Source of the DNA: Chitinophaga pinensis
GTDB lineage: Bacteria; Bacteroidota; Bacteroidia; Chitinophagales; Chitinophagaceae
Reading direction: 5' to 3'
Length of the DNA stretch: 64,000 nucleotides
Assembly: GCF_007896845.1 (NCBI RefSeq)
Contig: NZ_VOHS01000012.1
Location: forward strand, 1 to 64,000
In this document: piece by piece, positions 9,600-19,242 of the stretch
Layout: every line of letters begins with the position of its first letter
Numbering within the stretch: position 1 is the first letter of the stretch
The notes under the pieces: model-generated
The model's input: only the letters and a program-made list of their open reading frames with translations
What the model was told of the DNA's origin: nothing
Database searches by the model: none
Position numbers and translations under genes: made by a program

Positions 9600-11099
9600 T
9601 TAATAACTAACTGCTTTTCCTGCATTGATCTGTCCATTGCCAAAGAACGGATCTTTGCCCGGAGCGCCGTAATCATTGGATGATTTGCGCAGTATCAGTT
9701 CTACCAGCACAGGGCTGATTCTAGGATGTTTACCATACAACAGTGCCACTACAGCACTTGCATGCGGAGCTGCCATACTGGTACCAGCTGACCATCCATA
9801 GCCAAATTCGTTGGTCGCTTCATCCCAGAAGCCGATATTAAAGATGAAGTCAAATACATATTCATAGTAGGTAATACCTGCTACGGTCACGATCTGCGTA
9901 TTCAGCGGAATGCTGTAGTTACCACCCGGTGCACCATAAGAGATAAAATTCTTACCATAGTTGGTAAAGATAGAAGGCAGGTACAAGGTTGTATCCTGAT
10001 TGATACCCCATCCTAACGGACCATTAGACGCAATGGAAATAACGCCCAATGCTGCGGCAGGATAGGTGATGAAACGTTTTTCAACATCGTAGTTATAGGC
10101 ATCGTTACCTGCAGCAGCGATGATTGTAGTACCACGAAGGGTAGCATACAAGGTAGCTCTGTTAATGGCAATGATGAGGTCCTTTACGTCTCTGTCATAT
10201 TTTACTACGTAGTCATCGGAAGGATCATCCGGTGTACCGTTATCATCTGTGTAGGTCTTACGTGGGAGTTCTCCGCCAAGACTCATGTTAATAACATCCG
10301 CACCGTGATTGGCCGCATAGAAGATACCATCCACAATACCGCTGAATGGACCGCTACCGGCATCATTTAATACTTTCACCAGTATCAGTTTGGCATCAGG
10401 AGCAACACCTACTACGCCATTGGCATCATCGATAGCAGCAATAGTACCCGCTACGTGTGTACCATGACTGAAACCTTCAATACCGTGGTATTGTACTTCT
10501 TCACCTTCTATAAAGTTTTGGGTGAGAATGATGTTGGGCTTGATTTCAGGATTTTGCAGCAGGAAACCGCCATCAAGTACTGCTACTTTCGCACCACGTC
10601 CTCTGTAGCCTTTTGCCCATGCCTGTGGTGCTTTTACAGACTGCAGTCCCCACTGTAGCGGACTGAAAGGATTGTTGGCTAATGGATTGTTCAGTTTTGC
10701 GTTGGCAGCAGGCTGAGAAGGTTTGTTGGCACGGAAGGTTTTTTCGGGCAGACGCCAGTTCATTACAACGTCTACTACTACAGATTGCACATCTGCAATC
10801 TGTCTTGCTTTTTCAGGGAATGAAGGGTCGGGCGTCTGTACACGTATCAGACCCAGCTCCTGGTTGGCTGTTTTCAGCTTAAAATTCTTTACACGTAGTT
10901 TAGTCAGGCTCTCGGAGATACCGGCTAATTTTGCGCCTTCTTTAGCGATAATAAGAAAACCTCTGTCCTGGTGTTGTTGGGGTGTCAGTGCATCTTTACG
11001 GACGTTGAGCATTTTGTCGTCTTTTGTACAGGAGGCAACGGTCATCAGCATCAGCATCATAATGGGGAACGCGGGGGCCAATAGTCGATTTCTTTTCAT
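9600..11099 (-). CDS. Subtilisin-like (S8) serine protease lipoprotein
   Basis: 499 residues. The N-terminus ends in a lipobox (TVASC, Cys24), so it is lipid-anchored. A propeptide-like region (about 40-115, inhibitor I9-like) precedes the catalytic domain. The triad is Asp176 in VAVLDGGF, His212 in SHGTHVAGT and Ser441 in GTSMAAPHAS. An insertion around residues 280-300 carries an Asp-rich stretch that may bind calcium. The fold and triad are complete, so it should be active, probably after propeptide removal. No partner gene is nearby, and the substrate is not predictable. Confidence 0.92.
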   Translation of the reverse strand: MKRNRLLAPAFPIMMLMLMTVASCTKDDKMLNVRKDALTPQQHQDRGFLIIAKEGAKLAGISESLTKLRVKNFKLKTANQELGLIRVQTPDPSFPEKARQIADVQSVVVDVVMNWRLPEKTFRANKPSQPAANAKLNNPLANNPFSPLQWGLQSVKAPQAWAKGYRGRGAKVAVLDGGFLLQNPEIKPNIILTQNFIEGEEVQYHGIEGFSHGTHVAGTIAAIDDANGVVGVAPDAKLILVKVLNDAGSGPFSGIVDGIFYAANHGADVINMSLGGELPRKTYTDDNGTPDDPSDDYVVKYDRDVKDLIIAINRATLYATLRGTTIIAAAGNDAYNYDVEKRFITYPAAALGVISIASNGPLGWGINQDTTLYLPSIFTNYGKNFISYGAPGGNYSIPLNTQIVTVAGITYYEYVFDFIFNIGFWDEATNEFGYGWSAGTSMAAPHASAVVALLYGKHPRISPVLVELILRKSSNDYGAPGKDPFFGNGQINAGKAVSY

Positions 11100-11575
11100 A
11101 GTGATTTTTGTTTAAAGATGATGGAATAGAAAACGGACGGAATATCGGTAATGTGCTCTTGGTTGACTTTCTTGCTACAGATTTCTTAAGGGTTAAGTGA
11201 ATGTAAATAAATTATTTAGAATAATCAATACGGCTGAAATTATGTTTTTGAGATAAAACTTATAGCATATTTGAATTGCAGATAAAGTGTGATTAACTGA
11301 TATATGGATTTTTGTTTAGCTACGAAAGCGGCTTATCAGCGAGGTACCGTGGCGGTCGCTTTTCTGATCAGGGATGCCTGCAGAAGATAGGAAGGGTAAA
11401 TGCGTGCGCCGGAAAAGGGAGTCCACCTGAGTAATGATGAATTTCTTAAAGTGATGAAAACCAATTGAAAAGGTGTTGTGGGATGCCCAAAAACAGTATT
11501 CCGGCCGCAGATAGACATCTATTAACTATATTTGATGCCTAATTAGCTGGAATATTAATCACATTAAGAAAGTAC
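11100..11575. other. Intergenic region with no gene, between divergent S8 protease and PfkB kinase
   Basis: About 475 bases hold the two divergent promoter regions. The only specific signal is TATATTTG at 11527-11534, a perfect match to the Bacteroidota -7 box (TAnnTTTG), 41 bases before the PfkB start codon. No clear -33 TTTG lies at the right distance. The short reading frames here have no family features. Confidence 0.5.
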
Positions 11576-12469
11576 ATGTACGATATTTGTTGTGTAGGGC
11601 ATATCACATTGGATAAAGTAGTGACCACGAAATCAGTGGTACATATGGCAGGAGGCACTTCTTTTTACTTTTCCAATGCTATCCGTCATATGGACGTTAA
11701 ATACAGACTGGTAACCGCGCTGGCAGAGAGTGAAATGAATAGTGTAAATGAGCTCAGGGCGAAAGGCATAGAAGTGGATGCATTGCCAAGTAAACATACC
11801 GTCTATTTCGAGAATATCTATTCAGAAAATCAGGATCACCGCACCCAGCGTGTATTGAAGAAAGCAGATCCATTTTCCATCGAAGCACTGTCGCATACCG
11901 ACGCACGTATCTTCCATCTTGGACCATTACTGGCCGATGATTTTCCTGTAGAGCTGATTAAATCACTCTCTGCAAGAGGACAGGTATCACTGGACGTACA
12001 GGGCTACCTGCGTAAAGTGGAAGATCATAATGTACACGCGATCGACTGGCCGGCCAAACAGGAGGCCCTGAAATATATTCACACCCTGAAGGCCAATGAG
12101 CACGAAATGGAAGTACTGACCGGTCATAAGGACGTACGTAAAGGTGCCATGGTACTGGCCGAGTGGGGCGTAAAGGAAGTGGTGATCACATTGGGAAGTA
12201 TGGGTTCTGTGATCTATGCGGATGGTGTATTCCATCGTATCCCTGCTTATCTGCCGAATATGGTTATCGATGCAACAGGTTGCGGAGACACCTATATGGC
12301 CGGTTATCTCTATCAGCGTAGTAAAGGTGCATCGCTGCAATATGCGGGTGAATTTGCCGCTGCAATGGCCACAATGAACATCGAATCTTCCGGACCATTC
12401 ACGGGTAATAAACAGGACGTTCTGGACTTACTGGCTGCCAGCAGAGAGAAAATATTTGCGGAACTCTGA
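11576..12469 (+). CDS. PfkB-family sugar kinase
   Basis: 297 residues. It has the ribokinase fold with the N-terminal CCVGHITLDKVV and AGGTSFYFSNAIRHM segments that bind sugar, and the C-terminal PfkB signature DATGCGDTYMAGYL (232-245) with the catalytic base Asp238. The family phosphorylates fructose, ribose, adenosine or related substrates with ATP. The downstream gene encodes a fructan hydrolase (GH32), which suggests a fructokinase role. However, a strong terminator lies between them at 12492, so they may not share a transcript. Cytosolic, with no signal peptide. Confidence 0.87.
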   Translation: MYDICCVGHITLDKVVTTKSVVHMAGGTSFYFSNAIRHMDVKYRLVTALAESEMNSVNELRAKGIEVDALPSKHTVYFENIYSENQDHRTQRVLKKADPFSIEALSHTDARIFHLGPLLADDFPVELIKSLSARGQVSLDVQGYLRKVEDHNVHAIDWPAKQEALKYIHTLKANEHEMEVLTGHKDVRKGAMVLAEWGVKEVVITLGSMGSVIYADGVFHRIPAYLPNMVIDATGCGDTYMAGYLYQRSKGASLQYAGEFAAAMATMNIESSGPFTGNKQDVLDLLAASREKIFAEL

Positions 12470-12491
12470 TGCCGCTGAACATATCAGACGA

Positions 12492-12530
12492 CGAGGCCAC
12501 CTGGTTTTACCGGGTGGCCTCGTTTTATTT
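12492..12530 (+). terminator. Terminator of the PfkB gene
   Basis: A perfect 10-bp stem, CGAGGCCACC / GGTGGCCTCG with an 11-nt loop, is followed by TTTTATTT. It lies between the PfkB kinase and the GH32 gene. Confidence 0.9.
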
Positions 12531-12570
12531 ACAGAATTGTCTATTTTACAGGCGACTAAAGCTCCACCGT

Positions 12571-14094
12571 ATGACAAAACATTTGTTTGCCCTCCTGACC
12601 GCTTTATTGCCGATAGCAGTATCTGCGCAGGATCAGACACCCACACCGCAATGGCGGCCGGTATACCATTTTACACCAGCGAAGAACTGGACCAATGACC
12701 CTAACGGCCTCATTTACCTGAATGGTGAATATCATCTCTATTATCAGCATAATCCCTTTGAAAACAAATGGGGGCATATGAGCTGGGGACATGCTACCAG
12801 TAAAGATCTGGTGAACTGGAAACACCTGCCGGTAGCTATTCCCGAAATCGAAACAAAAGATACCACTACCTGGATCTTCTCGGGTTGTGCAGTACTGGAT
12901 ACTAAAAATACCAGTGGTTTCGGGCAGAATGGTAAAGCGCCACTGGTAGCAATATATACCGCAGATCAGCCTAAACAACAGCTGGAAACACAGTTTGTCG
13001 CCTATAGTAACGATGGCGGCGCCAGCTTCGTACAATATGCCGGTAACCCGGTAGTCAATATCCGGAAAAAAGATTTCCGTGATCCAAGTGTGGTCTGGAT
13101 GGAAGACCAGCAACAATGGATCATGACAGTAGCTGTACCGCATGAGCATAAATTACAATTCTATGCCTCAAAAAACCTGAGAGACTGGACCTTGCAGGGT
13201 GAATTCGGTAATCAGGGTGATACGCGTAAGATATGGGAGTGTCCTTCCATGACGCCGCTCTTCGTGGACGGAGATCCTGCTAAAAAGAAATGGCTGCTCA
13301 TGATCTCTTCCGGCAATCAGGACGGCGCTACAGGTATGCAATATTTCACCGGTGATTTCGATGGGAAGACATTCACCAATGATCGTCCGGCTACTCATCA
13401 GCAATTTGTAGACTATGGCAGAACCTATTATGCGGCTATTCCTTACAATAACCTGCCGGATGGCCGTGAAATGATGCTGGGATGGCTGATGCCATTTGAA
13501 ACGCCTACCTATCCGTGGAGAGGCCAGATGTCTATTCCCAGAGATCTGGCACTGAAGTCTGGTGCGGATGGAGTAACACTATACCAGCAACCTTCCGCTA
13601 CCTTGGATAAAATACTGCACGCACTACCGGCATCCAAAAAACTGGTGATGCAGCAGACCGACATTCGCAGTAAAGAAATTCCTTTAAATAAAGGCGATAA
13701 ATTTAATGCAAACACAAACTGGATAGACCTGACTTTTGCAACAGGAACAGCAAAAGAATTCGGCCTGAAACTCATCCAGCATAAGGAAACAAAAAGTGAA
13801 GCAATACTAGGCTATAATACTGCTACTAATGAGCTGTATGTAGCCACCGTGAAAGATGGACAGGCTGCTGTTACTACAGATAAACTCACTGTAAAACCAG
13901 TTAATGGTAAGATCAGACTACAGGTGCTGTTGGATAAGTCATCTCTGGAGGTATTTGTGAACGGTGGAGAGAAAGTATTGACAACCTTGTTGTTCCCGGA
14001 TGCAAAGGCTACAGGATGGTCGGTATTCGCAAAGGATGGAGATGTGAGACTGGAAACACTGAAAGCCTGGAACCTGGAGTCAATTACGCACTAA
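12571..14094 (+). CDS. GH32 fructan hydrolase (levanase/inulinase-like), secreted
   Basis: 507 residues from the ATG at 12571, chosen because a signal peptide (MTKHLFALLTALLPIAVSAQ) starts there. The five-blade propeller carries the family 32 triad: nucleophile Asp43 in WTNDPNG, transition-state stabiliser Asp171 in FRDPSV, and acid/base Glu223 in WECP. The C-terminal beta-sandwich (about 355-500, with SLEVFVNGG) is typical of GH32. It releases fructose from levan, inulin or sucrose. Exo or endo action and linkage preference cannot be told from sequence. A nearby kinase (11576) could phosphorylate the product. No SusCD pair or fructose transporter is adjacent. Confidence 0.93.
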   Translation: MTKHLFALLTALLPIAVSAQDQTPTPQWRPVYHFTPAKNWTNDPNGLIYLNGEYHLYYQHNPFENKWGHMSWGHATSKDLVNWKHLPVAIPEIETKDTTTWIFSGCAVLDTKNTSGFGQNGKAPLVAIYTADQPKQQLETQFVAYSNDGGASFVQYAGNPVVNIRKKDFRDPSVVWMEDQQQWIMTVAVPHEHKLQFYASKNLRDWTLQGEFGNQGDTRKIWECPSMTPLFVDGDPAKKKWLLMISSGNQDGATGMQYFTGDFDGKTFTNDRPATHQQFVDYGRTYYAAIPYNNLPDGREMMLGWLMPFETPTYPWRGQMSIPRDLALKSGADGVTLYQQPSATLDKILHALPASKKLVMQQTDIRSKEIPLNKGDKFNANTNWIDLTFATGTAKEFGLKLIQHKETKSEAILGYNTATNELYVATVKDGQAAVTTDKLTVKPVNGKIRLQVLLDKSSLEVFVNGGEKVLTTLLFPDAKATGWSVFAKDGDVRLETLKAWNLESITH

Positions 14095-14166
14095 GTATTA
14101 CGCATTTATAGAAAAAGGCCTTTAATTAAGAAATAGCATCGGAAGAACAACAACTTTGGGGCTATT

Positions 14167-14247
14167 TATACTTATACAATACTCAACTTACGTTAATGCT
14201 ACGTAAAAAAGGTAGCATTAACGTAAGTTGAGTACTGTATAAGTATA
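14167..14247. repeat. Long near-perfect inverted repeat (36-bp arms, 9-nt loop)
   Basis: Arms 14167-14202 and 14212-14247 pair over 36 bp with a single A-C mismatch, around the loop GTAAAAAAG (14203-14211). It lies between the convergent GH32 and GT8 genes. It is far longer than an ordinary terminator stem and has no trailing T-run of its own. It could be a bidirectional terminator, a miniature mobile-element remnant or a structured RNA end. Confidence 0.9.
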
Positions 14248-14338
14248 GTATCAACGAACCGTGATCAGTCAGTCATTCCTGATTTTCAGCTATTCATATA
14301 CCACCGGTTGTTCATCGCCAACCTTGTCACACCAATTC

Positions 14339-15250
14339 TTAGTTTTTAATCCCCAATTTCAAATTGCCCGTCCCTCTGAAACTCTTCAGATAATATCTGA
14401 TCAGTGACTTCCTGATCTTCCATATCCTCTGTAATCCTGCAAAAGCAACCCGCTTATACCTTCTGTCCCAGAAGGTCGTATCATAGTCCGCCCATCGCTG
14501 ATAACCTGCATGTACCTCCCTGCCCAGAAAGTCCCACGGTTTCGGTGTACTGGCAAAATGAAGGATGGTATTTTCTTTAAAAGAGGGGGTTTCCTGTCCG
14601 GGTGTCCAGATACAGTTAAACCTGTCATCAATGTGATGAAAACGACCATTGCAGATAGTGTTCAACACGGTATTATCGGCCTCCTGTAAAGCCGTGGCAT
14701 GACGCAGACAGATCTTTTCTATTTCATGGCAGATGTCCTGCTCTTTCCATTTACGGAGATTGAGTAACAACATCCCGCTGATAAAAGAACGTTCGTCCTT
14801 GCAGACACTCAACTGCCCCGGCAGCAATTTTGCTTCCAGTGTATTCCGGAAAGAACCTCCCGGTACTGCTGCGAGGAAATGGTCCTCAAAACGTATCTGC
14901 TCAAATGTGATAACGTCCAGTAGTATCAGCAGATCAGGGTCCAGACAGAGCACATAATCAACGTCCAGCAACTTAGGAATCAGAAAACGGCCGTAGCTGG
15001 TGCGTGAGCCATGTACCGCACTAAGATGTCCGAACATTTCCTGTGCATCGAAATCATAGAACCGTGTACGGCCATGATAACTCTCCGTCTGTAACAACAT
15101 CAGGATATTGTTCTTATGTCTGGTGCTTAAATTATTGCAGATAAAGTGCAGGTGGAGTTGTGCTGTATCAGAACAGTTTCTCACAAGAGAAGTAATCGTG
15201 GCGCCTAAGCCTTCCATTGAGGGAAGGTCAATTACAAATGCAATGTGCAT
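14339..15250 (-). CDS. GT8 family glycosyltransferase (LPS galactosyl/glucosyltransferase-like)
   Basis: 303 residues, no signal peptide. N-terminal MHIAFVIDLP opens a Rossmann-like GT-A fold. The metal-binding DxD is DPD at 104-106 in LCLDPDLLIL. FISGMLLLNLRKWK and ILHFASTPKPWD are typical of family 8, where the His-x-x-x-x-x-KPW segment contacts the nucleotide sugar. The C-terminus (about 255-303) is Arg/Lys rich and may associate with the membrane. The enzyme probably adds a hexose to lipopolysaccharide or another surface glycan. It stands alone, and the acceptor is unknown. Confidence 0.88.
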   Translation of the reverse strand: MHIAFVIDLPSMEGLGATITSLVRNCSDTAQLHLHFICNNLSTRHKNNILMLLQTESYHGRTRFYDFDAQEMFGHLSAVHGSRTSYGRFLIPKLLDVDYVLCLDPDLLILLDVITFEQIRFEDHFLAAVPGGSFRNTLEAKLLPGQLSVCKDERSFISGMLLLNLRKWKEQDICHEIEKICLRHATALQEADNTVLNTICNGRFHHIDDRFNCIWTPGQETPSFKENTILHFASTPKPWDFLGREVHAGYQRWADYDTTFWDRRYKRVAFAGLQRIWKIRKSLIRYYLKSFRGTGNLKLGIKN

Positions 15251-15730
15251 GGTTATGATTTATAAAATAAGTATAGTGTTTTTCGTCCGCCCTCATGATC
15301 AGCTGGCATTGTATGGGTTCAAACAGTGTATGTATCCTTTGACGGCTGTAGCATGAAAATACGTTATCTTACCGCAACACTACCGCAGATAATAAAGATC
15401 CGGGAACGGACACCTTCGTCTAACGAAACCGGACACTGTAGCAGACCATGCCCTACTATATGGGAGAGGTTTTGCGTGATCAGTATGGTGGTAACTTTAA
15501 ACAGGTAGTAAAGTCTTCGTTGGACTTCAACAAAGTACTGACAGTAGGGGATAAAAAGTTGGGTAAAACAGGCCGTTTTATGGAAACCGGCGGTCCTGAA
15601 CTGATAGATGTCAGTATGTTGTCAGGTACCCGTGAAGCATTATTATCGTCACAATGGCTACGGTGAGTTTTCAAAGTGTAAAGCAGCTTTGGTGAATCCG
15701 GTGAAGAGTCTCAGATCAGAATAGTTATTT
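15251..15730. other. Gene-poor stretch between GT8 and the 1094-residue protein
   Basis: About 480 bases with no recognisable gene except the possible fragment at 15448-15666. The sequence just 5' to that fragment (15361-15447) reads in no sustained frame. It may be the decayed end of a gene. Confidence 0.4.
15448..15666 (+). pseudogene. Possible gene fragment of unknown family
   Basis: A 72-residue frame begins MPYYMGEVLRDQYGGNFKQVV and continues through TVGDKKLGKTGRFMETGG. The segment PYYMGEVLRDQYGG looks protein-like, but I do not recognise the family with confidence and there is no good start region. It may be the C-terminal remainder of a larger gene whose 5' part is lost. Low confidence that it is expressed. 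Confidence 0.25.
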
Positions 15731-15787
15731 ACATAAAAAGAGAAGGGCTGATGCAAGTAATGCATCAGCCCTTCTCTTTTTATGTAA
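15729..15787 (-). terminator. Strong terminator of the 1094-residue secreted protein gene
   Basis: A perfect 27-bp stem (15729-15755 with 15761-15787) has a 5-nt loop, with AAAAAGAGAAGGGCTGATGCA on the left arm's inner part. On the minus strand the transcript ends in a U-rich run. It lies just past the stop codon at 15791. Confidence 0.9.
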
Positions 15788-15790
15788 GTC

Positions 15791-18700
15791 TTATTTCCCT
15801 TTGAATAAGAATGTTCCCCAGAGATTGGGTGAAAGTATTGCTTCAGAAGGAACATCTGCCGTAATACCGGTTGCTTTATTGCTCCAATACAGACGGGAAG
15901 TGGTTTCTCCCTTACTGCCTCTTAAAATGCCTATATCGCCCTTTATTTGCGCTCCATTGTCTGCCCGGATACCCAAAGCCGTCAGAGGCACAGAAAGCTC
16001 GTAATTGCCCTCAGAAGCGGCAAACTGGAGCTGACTGCTGATGTTATCTACCTTGTCAAAAGTAATCGTCCGGGAGGGAGAGGAGAATGGCACTTTATCA
16101 TCTTGTCTGGTGCCCGGTACTACCGCTTTATAGAGCAGTGCCTGTGGTTTCCCATCTACAACGCTGACAAGCAGGCGGTAGTCACCGGCAATGGCGGTAC
16201 GGCGCTCAGGATCTGCTTTCGCGTCTGAAGAACCGATCATGATATCCAGTGCACCTCCTGTTTTGAACGGCGCCATGGGCATTTCCCCGGAATTATCGGC
16301 AAGATGGGCATTACCGGTACGGAAGGCGGCATACAGTCTTCCATTGGAGACGATCAGTGCACCGGCTACATCATATGGTTTGGAATTCGAGTTAAAGTTT
16401 GCTTTTACCCCCCGTTTGTCAATATCTGCCCATGACGCTTTTGCCCACTCATTCAATTTACCGTCTACAACGGGCTTTTGATTACTGATATTTACTTCCA
16501 GTACCCGCGGACCGCCTGCCTGTTGTTGACTGGTGGGTGCTGAAGACATTACTGCCAGACTACGGTTAAGCGAGGACTGATTAACAGAGATCTGCATATC
16601 CGGCAGGCGGCTGATGCTTTCCAGTCCATCCAGTCTTACGATCGCACTACGGGCGCCATCTACCAGATATACCTTCCCATCTTCTGTAGCAGTAATACCC
16701 GGCCAGAAGTTTTCTTCACCCAGCGTGATACTGTCCAATGACATATTTCTCTTGCCACCCGGCATCCGCCATTGTGTGCCACTACGCATATTTTCAAAAA
16801 GGGAGGCAACGAATAGTCCATCTGCGGTAAATACATACACATTACCATGGTTGCCATTGATCGCCCACAGCGGACCAGCAGCAGATCCTTTTACGGTAAA
16901 AAAGCCTCCTAACAGACGGGTAGTACCGATCAGCTGTCCGGGTCTGTCAGCTTCCGGTGCATTGTGCGAAGCGTGTAAACCCGGCCAGAGATCCGGATAA
17001 CTCCATACAGGGACACCGTTTTTAACGCCACTGAGGGATAGCTGCGAATAGGGCTTCACACCTGATGTGATCACACTCCATCCATCAGCTCCATCCAGTA
17101 ACTGATCGCCACCGGAAGAAGCAGGCGCCAGCACGCCCTGTGCAATCACTTTTCCTTTTGTGATATCGTACATCGGCACACCTGCTTTGGAAACGCCAGA
17201 AACGGCAAATTTCATCGCTTTATCATTGACACGCGCAATACAGAAGGACAGATCCGGCATAACGGTAACACCACCACTGTTGCCTTTCTGATACTGTATT
17301 TCTCCTGCCTGCGCACGGCCATCGCCATTCTGGTCCTGCCAGATGAAGAAGGCCTGAGAGGAAGCGCCCTTTGCATTGAGGTCTACACCCTGAGGCCATC
17401 CGGACCGGAATGCATCGCTTTTCAACAAGTCCCACTGGGACGCTTGTCCCATAGCAGCTACAGGCACAGCCACACCATTACGCCTGATGAATAGAAAAGC
17501 AGTGGTCCAGCCATTGGTCGGACTGCTGTTATAACAATTGGTGAAGTATTGTTGTCCGTTATAGTAAAGCGGTGTTTCCGGAGCAGCACTACGGAAGGCC
17601 AGCGGCATATCATCCCCATCCGGGCGATAGTAGACCTGCTTTACGGCGGAAGTGCCTGTCTGCCAGTTCAGCGCAAATTCCATCGCACCTTTACTCTCTT
17701 CTGTATAATAAAAGCGGGTTTTATCCTGTGGATCAAGGGTACCACCACCACCATATTTTGGCGGACCATAGAACGCGCGGATCAGTTTTCCATCCAGTGA
17801 CCACACGCTGACCCGTTTAGGCAGGTAATCATTTTCAGTTACCCATAATTGTTGATCTGCATCGATGGTAATACCGGCGGGATTGTTCATGTGTTGCGGA
17901 TCATAAGGACCGGCAGCAGGTGCGCCAGGGGTACCTATCTGACGGACGAACTTTCCTTCCGGAGAAAAGACTTTTACGGTGTGACTCTTTCCGCGGTCAC
18001 TGATATAAATCCTGCCGCTATTGTCGAGGGTGAGTGCGACAGGCCCTTCCAGTCCGCTGATCAATACCTGTCCTTTATCATCCGGCAGTGTACCGGAGAA
18101 GCGTAACAGCTGATTCCCGGTGAGCAACAACAATCTGCCTTGTTTATCAAAGCACATACCTGCCGGTGCATTTGCTTTGATACTGTCGGTCAGTCTGCTT
18201 TTAGCGATATCGGCAATCAGTATACGATTTTTACCTGCGATACTGATCAGTGCAATACCATTATTGACCGCAAAACCAGTGATCATCTCTTTTACCTGCT
18301 CCAGAGGAACGGCGCCAAGAGAACGTTTTACGATCTGCCTGACATTATAATCATTCTTTTTACCTACACTTAAAGCGTTCAGCCGCAGTTCGGCTACGCC
18401 GGATTGTTTATCCGTTTCCCATGCAGATACTACATATACATCATTACCCGGCACTGCTTTAGGGCCATTATCTGCCGCAATAAAAGGGGCGGCAGTCCAT
18501 GCACCACCTACCCAGTTACGTCCGCCGCGTTTGCGTCCGCTCATATCTACCCATGCAAGTCCGTCAGGACCTTCAGTAACATAACAGCCGAGTAATACGG
18601 CAGGCTGTCCCGAAGGAGATGCTTTTGCAGGAACGAATAATGCGGCCTGCGGAGGAGTGTGATTGGCCAGCCATGCGCCGGTGTGATCTTCTGTTCTCCA

Positions 18701-19075
18701 TGGAGGTGTACCGGGGGAATAAGTGGCCATTTCATAATGAGCGTGGATAGCGCCTCTGACCAGTCCGCGGACGGTATATTGTCCCGGCGCAACCATTTTG
18801 CCCGGTACATTGTAAACGCCATGTTTAGCGCCATCGGCATCTCTGCCAAGATCGTCCAGCCCATCCCATTGTACCGTATTGGCGCCGGCAGGGAAGTAGG
18901 TTTCTGATATCAGGTTCCGTACACGGGTACCGTCGCTGTTTTCAACTACCAAAGTAACATATCCGGCTTGTTTGAGTGTAAACTGAACAGGTATGGCAGC
19001 AGGTGATTGTTGGGCGGCGGCGAAGTGACCTACTAAAAGAAGTAGTGGTAATAAAGACAGGTGTTTCTTAGTCAT
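15791..19075 (-). CDS. Large secreted beta-propeller protein with CBM9-like C-terminus
   Basis: 1094 residues with a signal peptide ending GHFAAAQ. Order of parts: a FlgD/Ig-like domain (about 25-100; GTRVRNLISE, NTVQWDGLDDLG), an NHL/SMP-30-like propeller (about 250-640; GPVALTLDNSGRIYISDRG, NPAGITIDADQQLWVTEND), an EF-hand-like loop QDQNGDGRAQAGEI near 600, further propeller blades to about 850, and a C-terminal family 9 CBM/DOMON-like domain (about 880-1090; KPVVDGKLNEWAKASWADI). CBM9-like domains bind glycan ends; propellers bind or hydrolyse. No catalytic residues can be assigned. It is probably a surface or secreted glycan-binding or glycan-acting protein. It has its own terminator, and the role is unknown. 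Confidence 0.75.
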   Translation of the reverse strand: MTKKHLSLLPLLLLVGHFAAAQQSPAAIPVQFTLKQAGYVTLVVENSDGTRVRNLISETYFPAGANTVQWDGLDDLGRDADGAKHGVYNVPGKMVAPGQYTVRGLVRGAIHAHYEMATYSPGTPPWRTEDHTGAWLANHTPPQAALFVPAKASPSGQPAVLLGCYVTEGPDGLAWVDMSGRKRGGRNWVGGAWTAAPFIAADNGPKAVPGNDVYVVSAWETDKQSGVAELRLNALSVGKKNDYNVRQIVKRSLGAVPLEQVKEMITGFAVNNGIALISIAGKNRILIADIAKSRLTDSIKANAPAGMCFDKQGRLLLLTGNQLLRFSGTLPDDKGQVLISGLEGPVALTLDNSGRIYISDRGKSHTVKVFSPEGKFVRQIGTPGAPAAGPYDPQHMNNPAGITIDADQQLWVTENDYLPKRVSVWSLDGKLIRAFYGPPKYGGGGTLDPQDKTRFYYTEESKGAMEFALNWQTGTSAVKQVYYRPDGDDMPLAFRSAAPETPLYYNGQQYFTNCYNSSPTNGWTTAFLFIRRNGVAVPVAAMGQASQWDLLKSDAFRSGWPQGVDLNAKGASSQAFFIWQDQNGDGRAQAGEIQYQKGNSGGVTVMPDLSFCIARVNDKAMKFAVSGVSKAGVPMYDITKGKVIAQGVLAPASSGGDQLLDGADGWSVITSGVKPYSQLSLSGVKNGVPVWSYPDLWPGLHASHNAPEADRPGQLIGTTRLLGGFFTVKGSAAGPLWAINGNHGNVYVFTADGLFVASLFENMRSGTQWRMPGGKRNMSLDSITLGEENFWPGITATEDGKVYLVDGARSAIVRLDGLESISRLPDMQISVNQSSLNRSLAVMSSAPTSQQQAGGPRVLEVNISNQKPVVDGKLNEWAKASWADIDKRGVKANFNSNSKPYDVAGALIVSNGRLYAAFRTGNAHLADNSGEMPMAPFKTGGALDIMIGSSDAKADPERRTAIAGDYRLLVSVVDGKPQALLYKAVVPGTRQDDKVPFSSPSRTITFDKVDNISSQLQFAASEGNYELSVPLTALGIRADNGAQIKGDIGILRGSKGETTSRLYWSNKATGITADVPSEAILSPNLWGTFLFKGK

Positions 19076-19242
19076 GGCTGGTAACGATTAGCTTTACCGA
19101 CAGGTGCAAAGATAATGCCTGACCCTAAAAATAAAGAGGTCATTCCGGTACTCCGGAATGACCTTCAGCCATCTGCAGCATGTCTCATCCATCTGACCTG
19201 CAGTCGCTTCATAATCAGGCACTCATTCACACAAATATTTGT

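Noticed and set aside
11336..11518. Minus-strand frame of 60 residues in the S8-PfkB gap
   Set aside because: Composition is not protein-like, there is no start context, and it lies in a promoter region.
13509..13775. Minus-strand frame inside the GH32 gene
   Set aside because: No features; GH32 is intact on the plus strand.
14167..14247. Integron attC site or insertion-sequence end
   Set aside because: No integrase, transposase or conserved attC core triplets are visible; only the hairpin itself is supported.
15448..15666. Complete functional gene
   Set aside because: Starts without context and shows no family; kept only as a low-confidence fragment.
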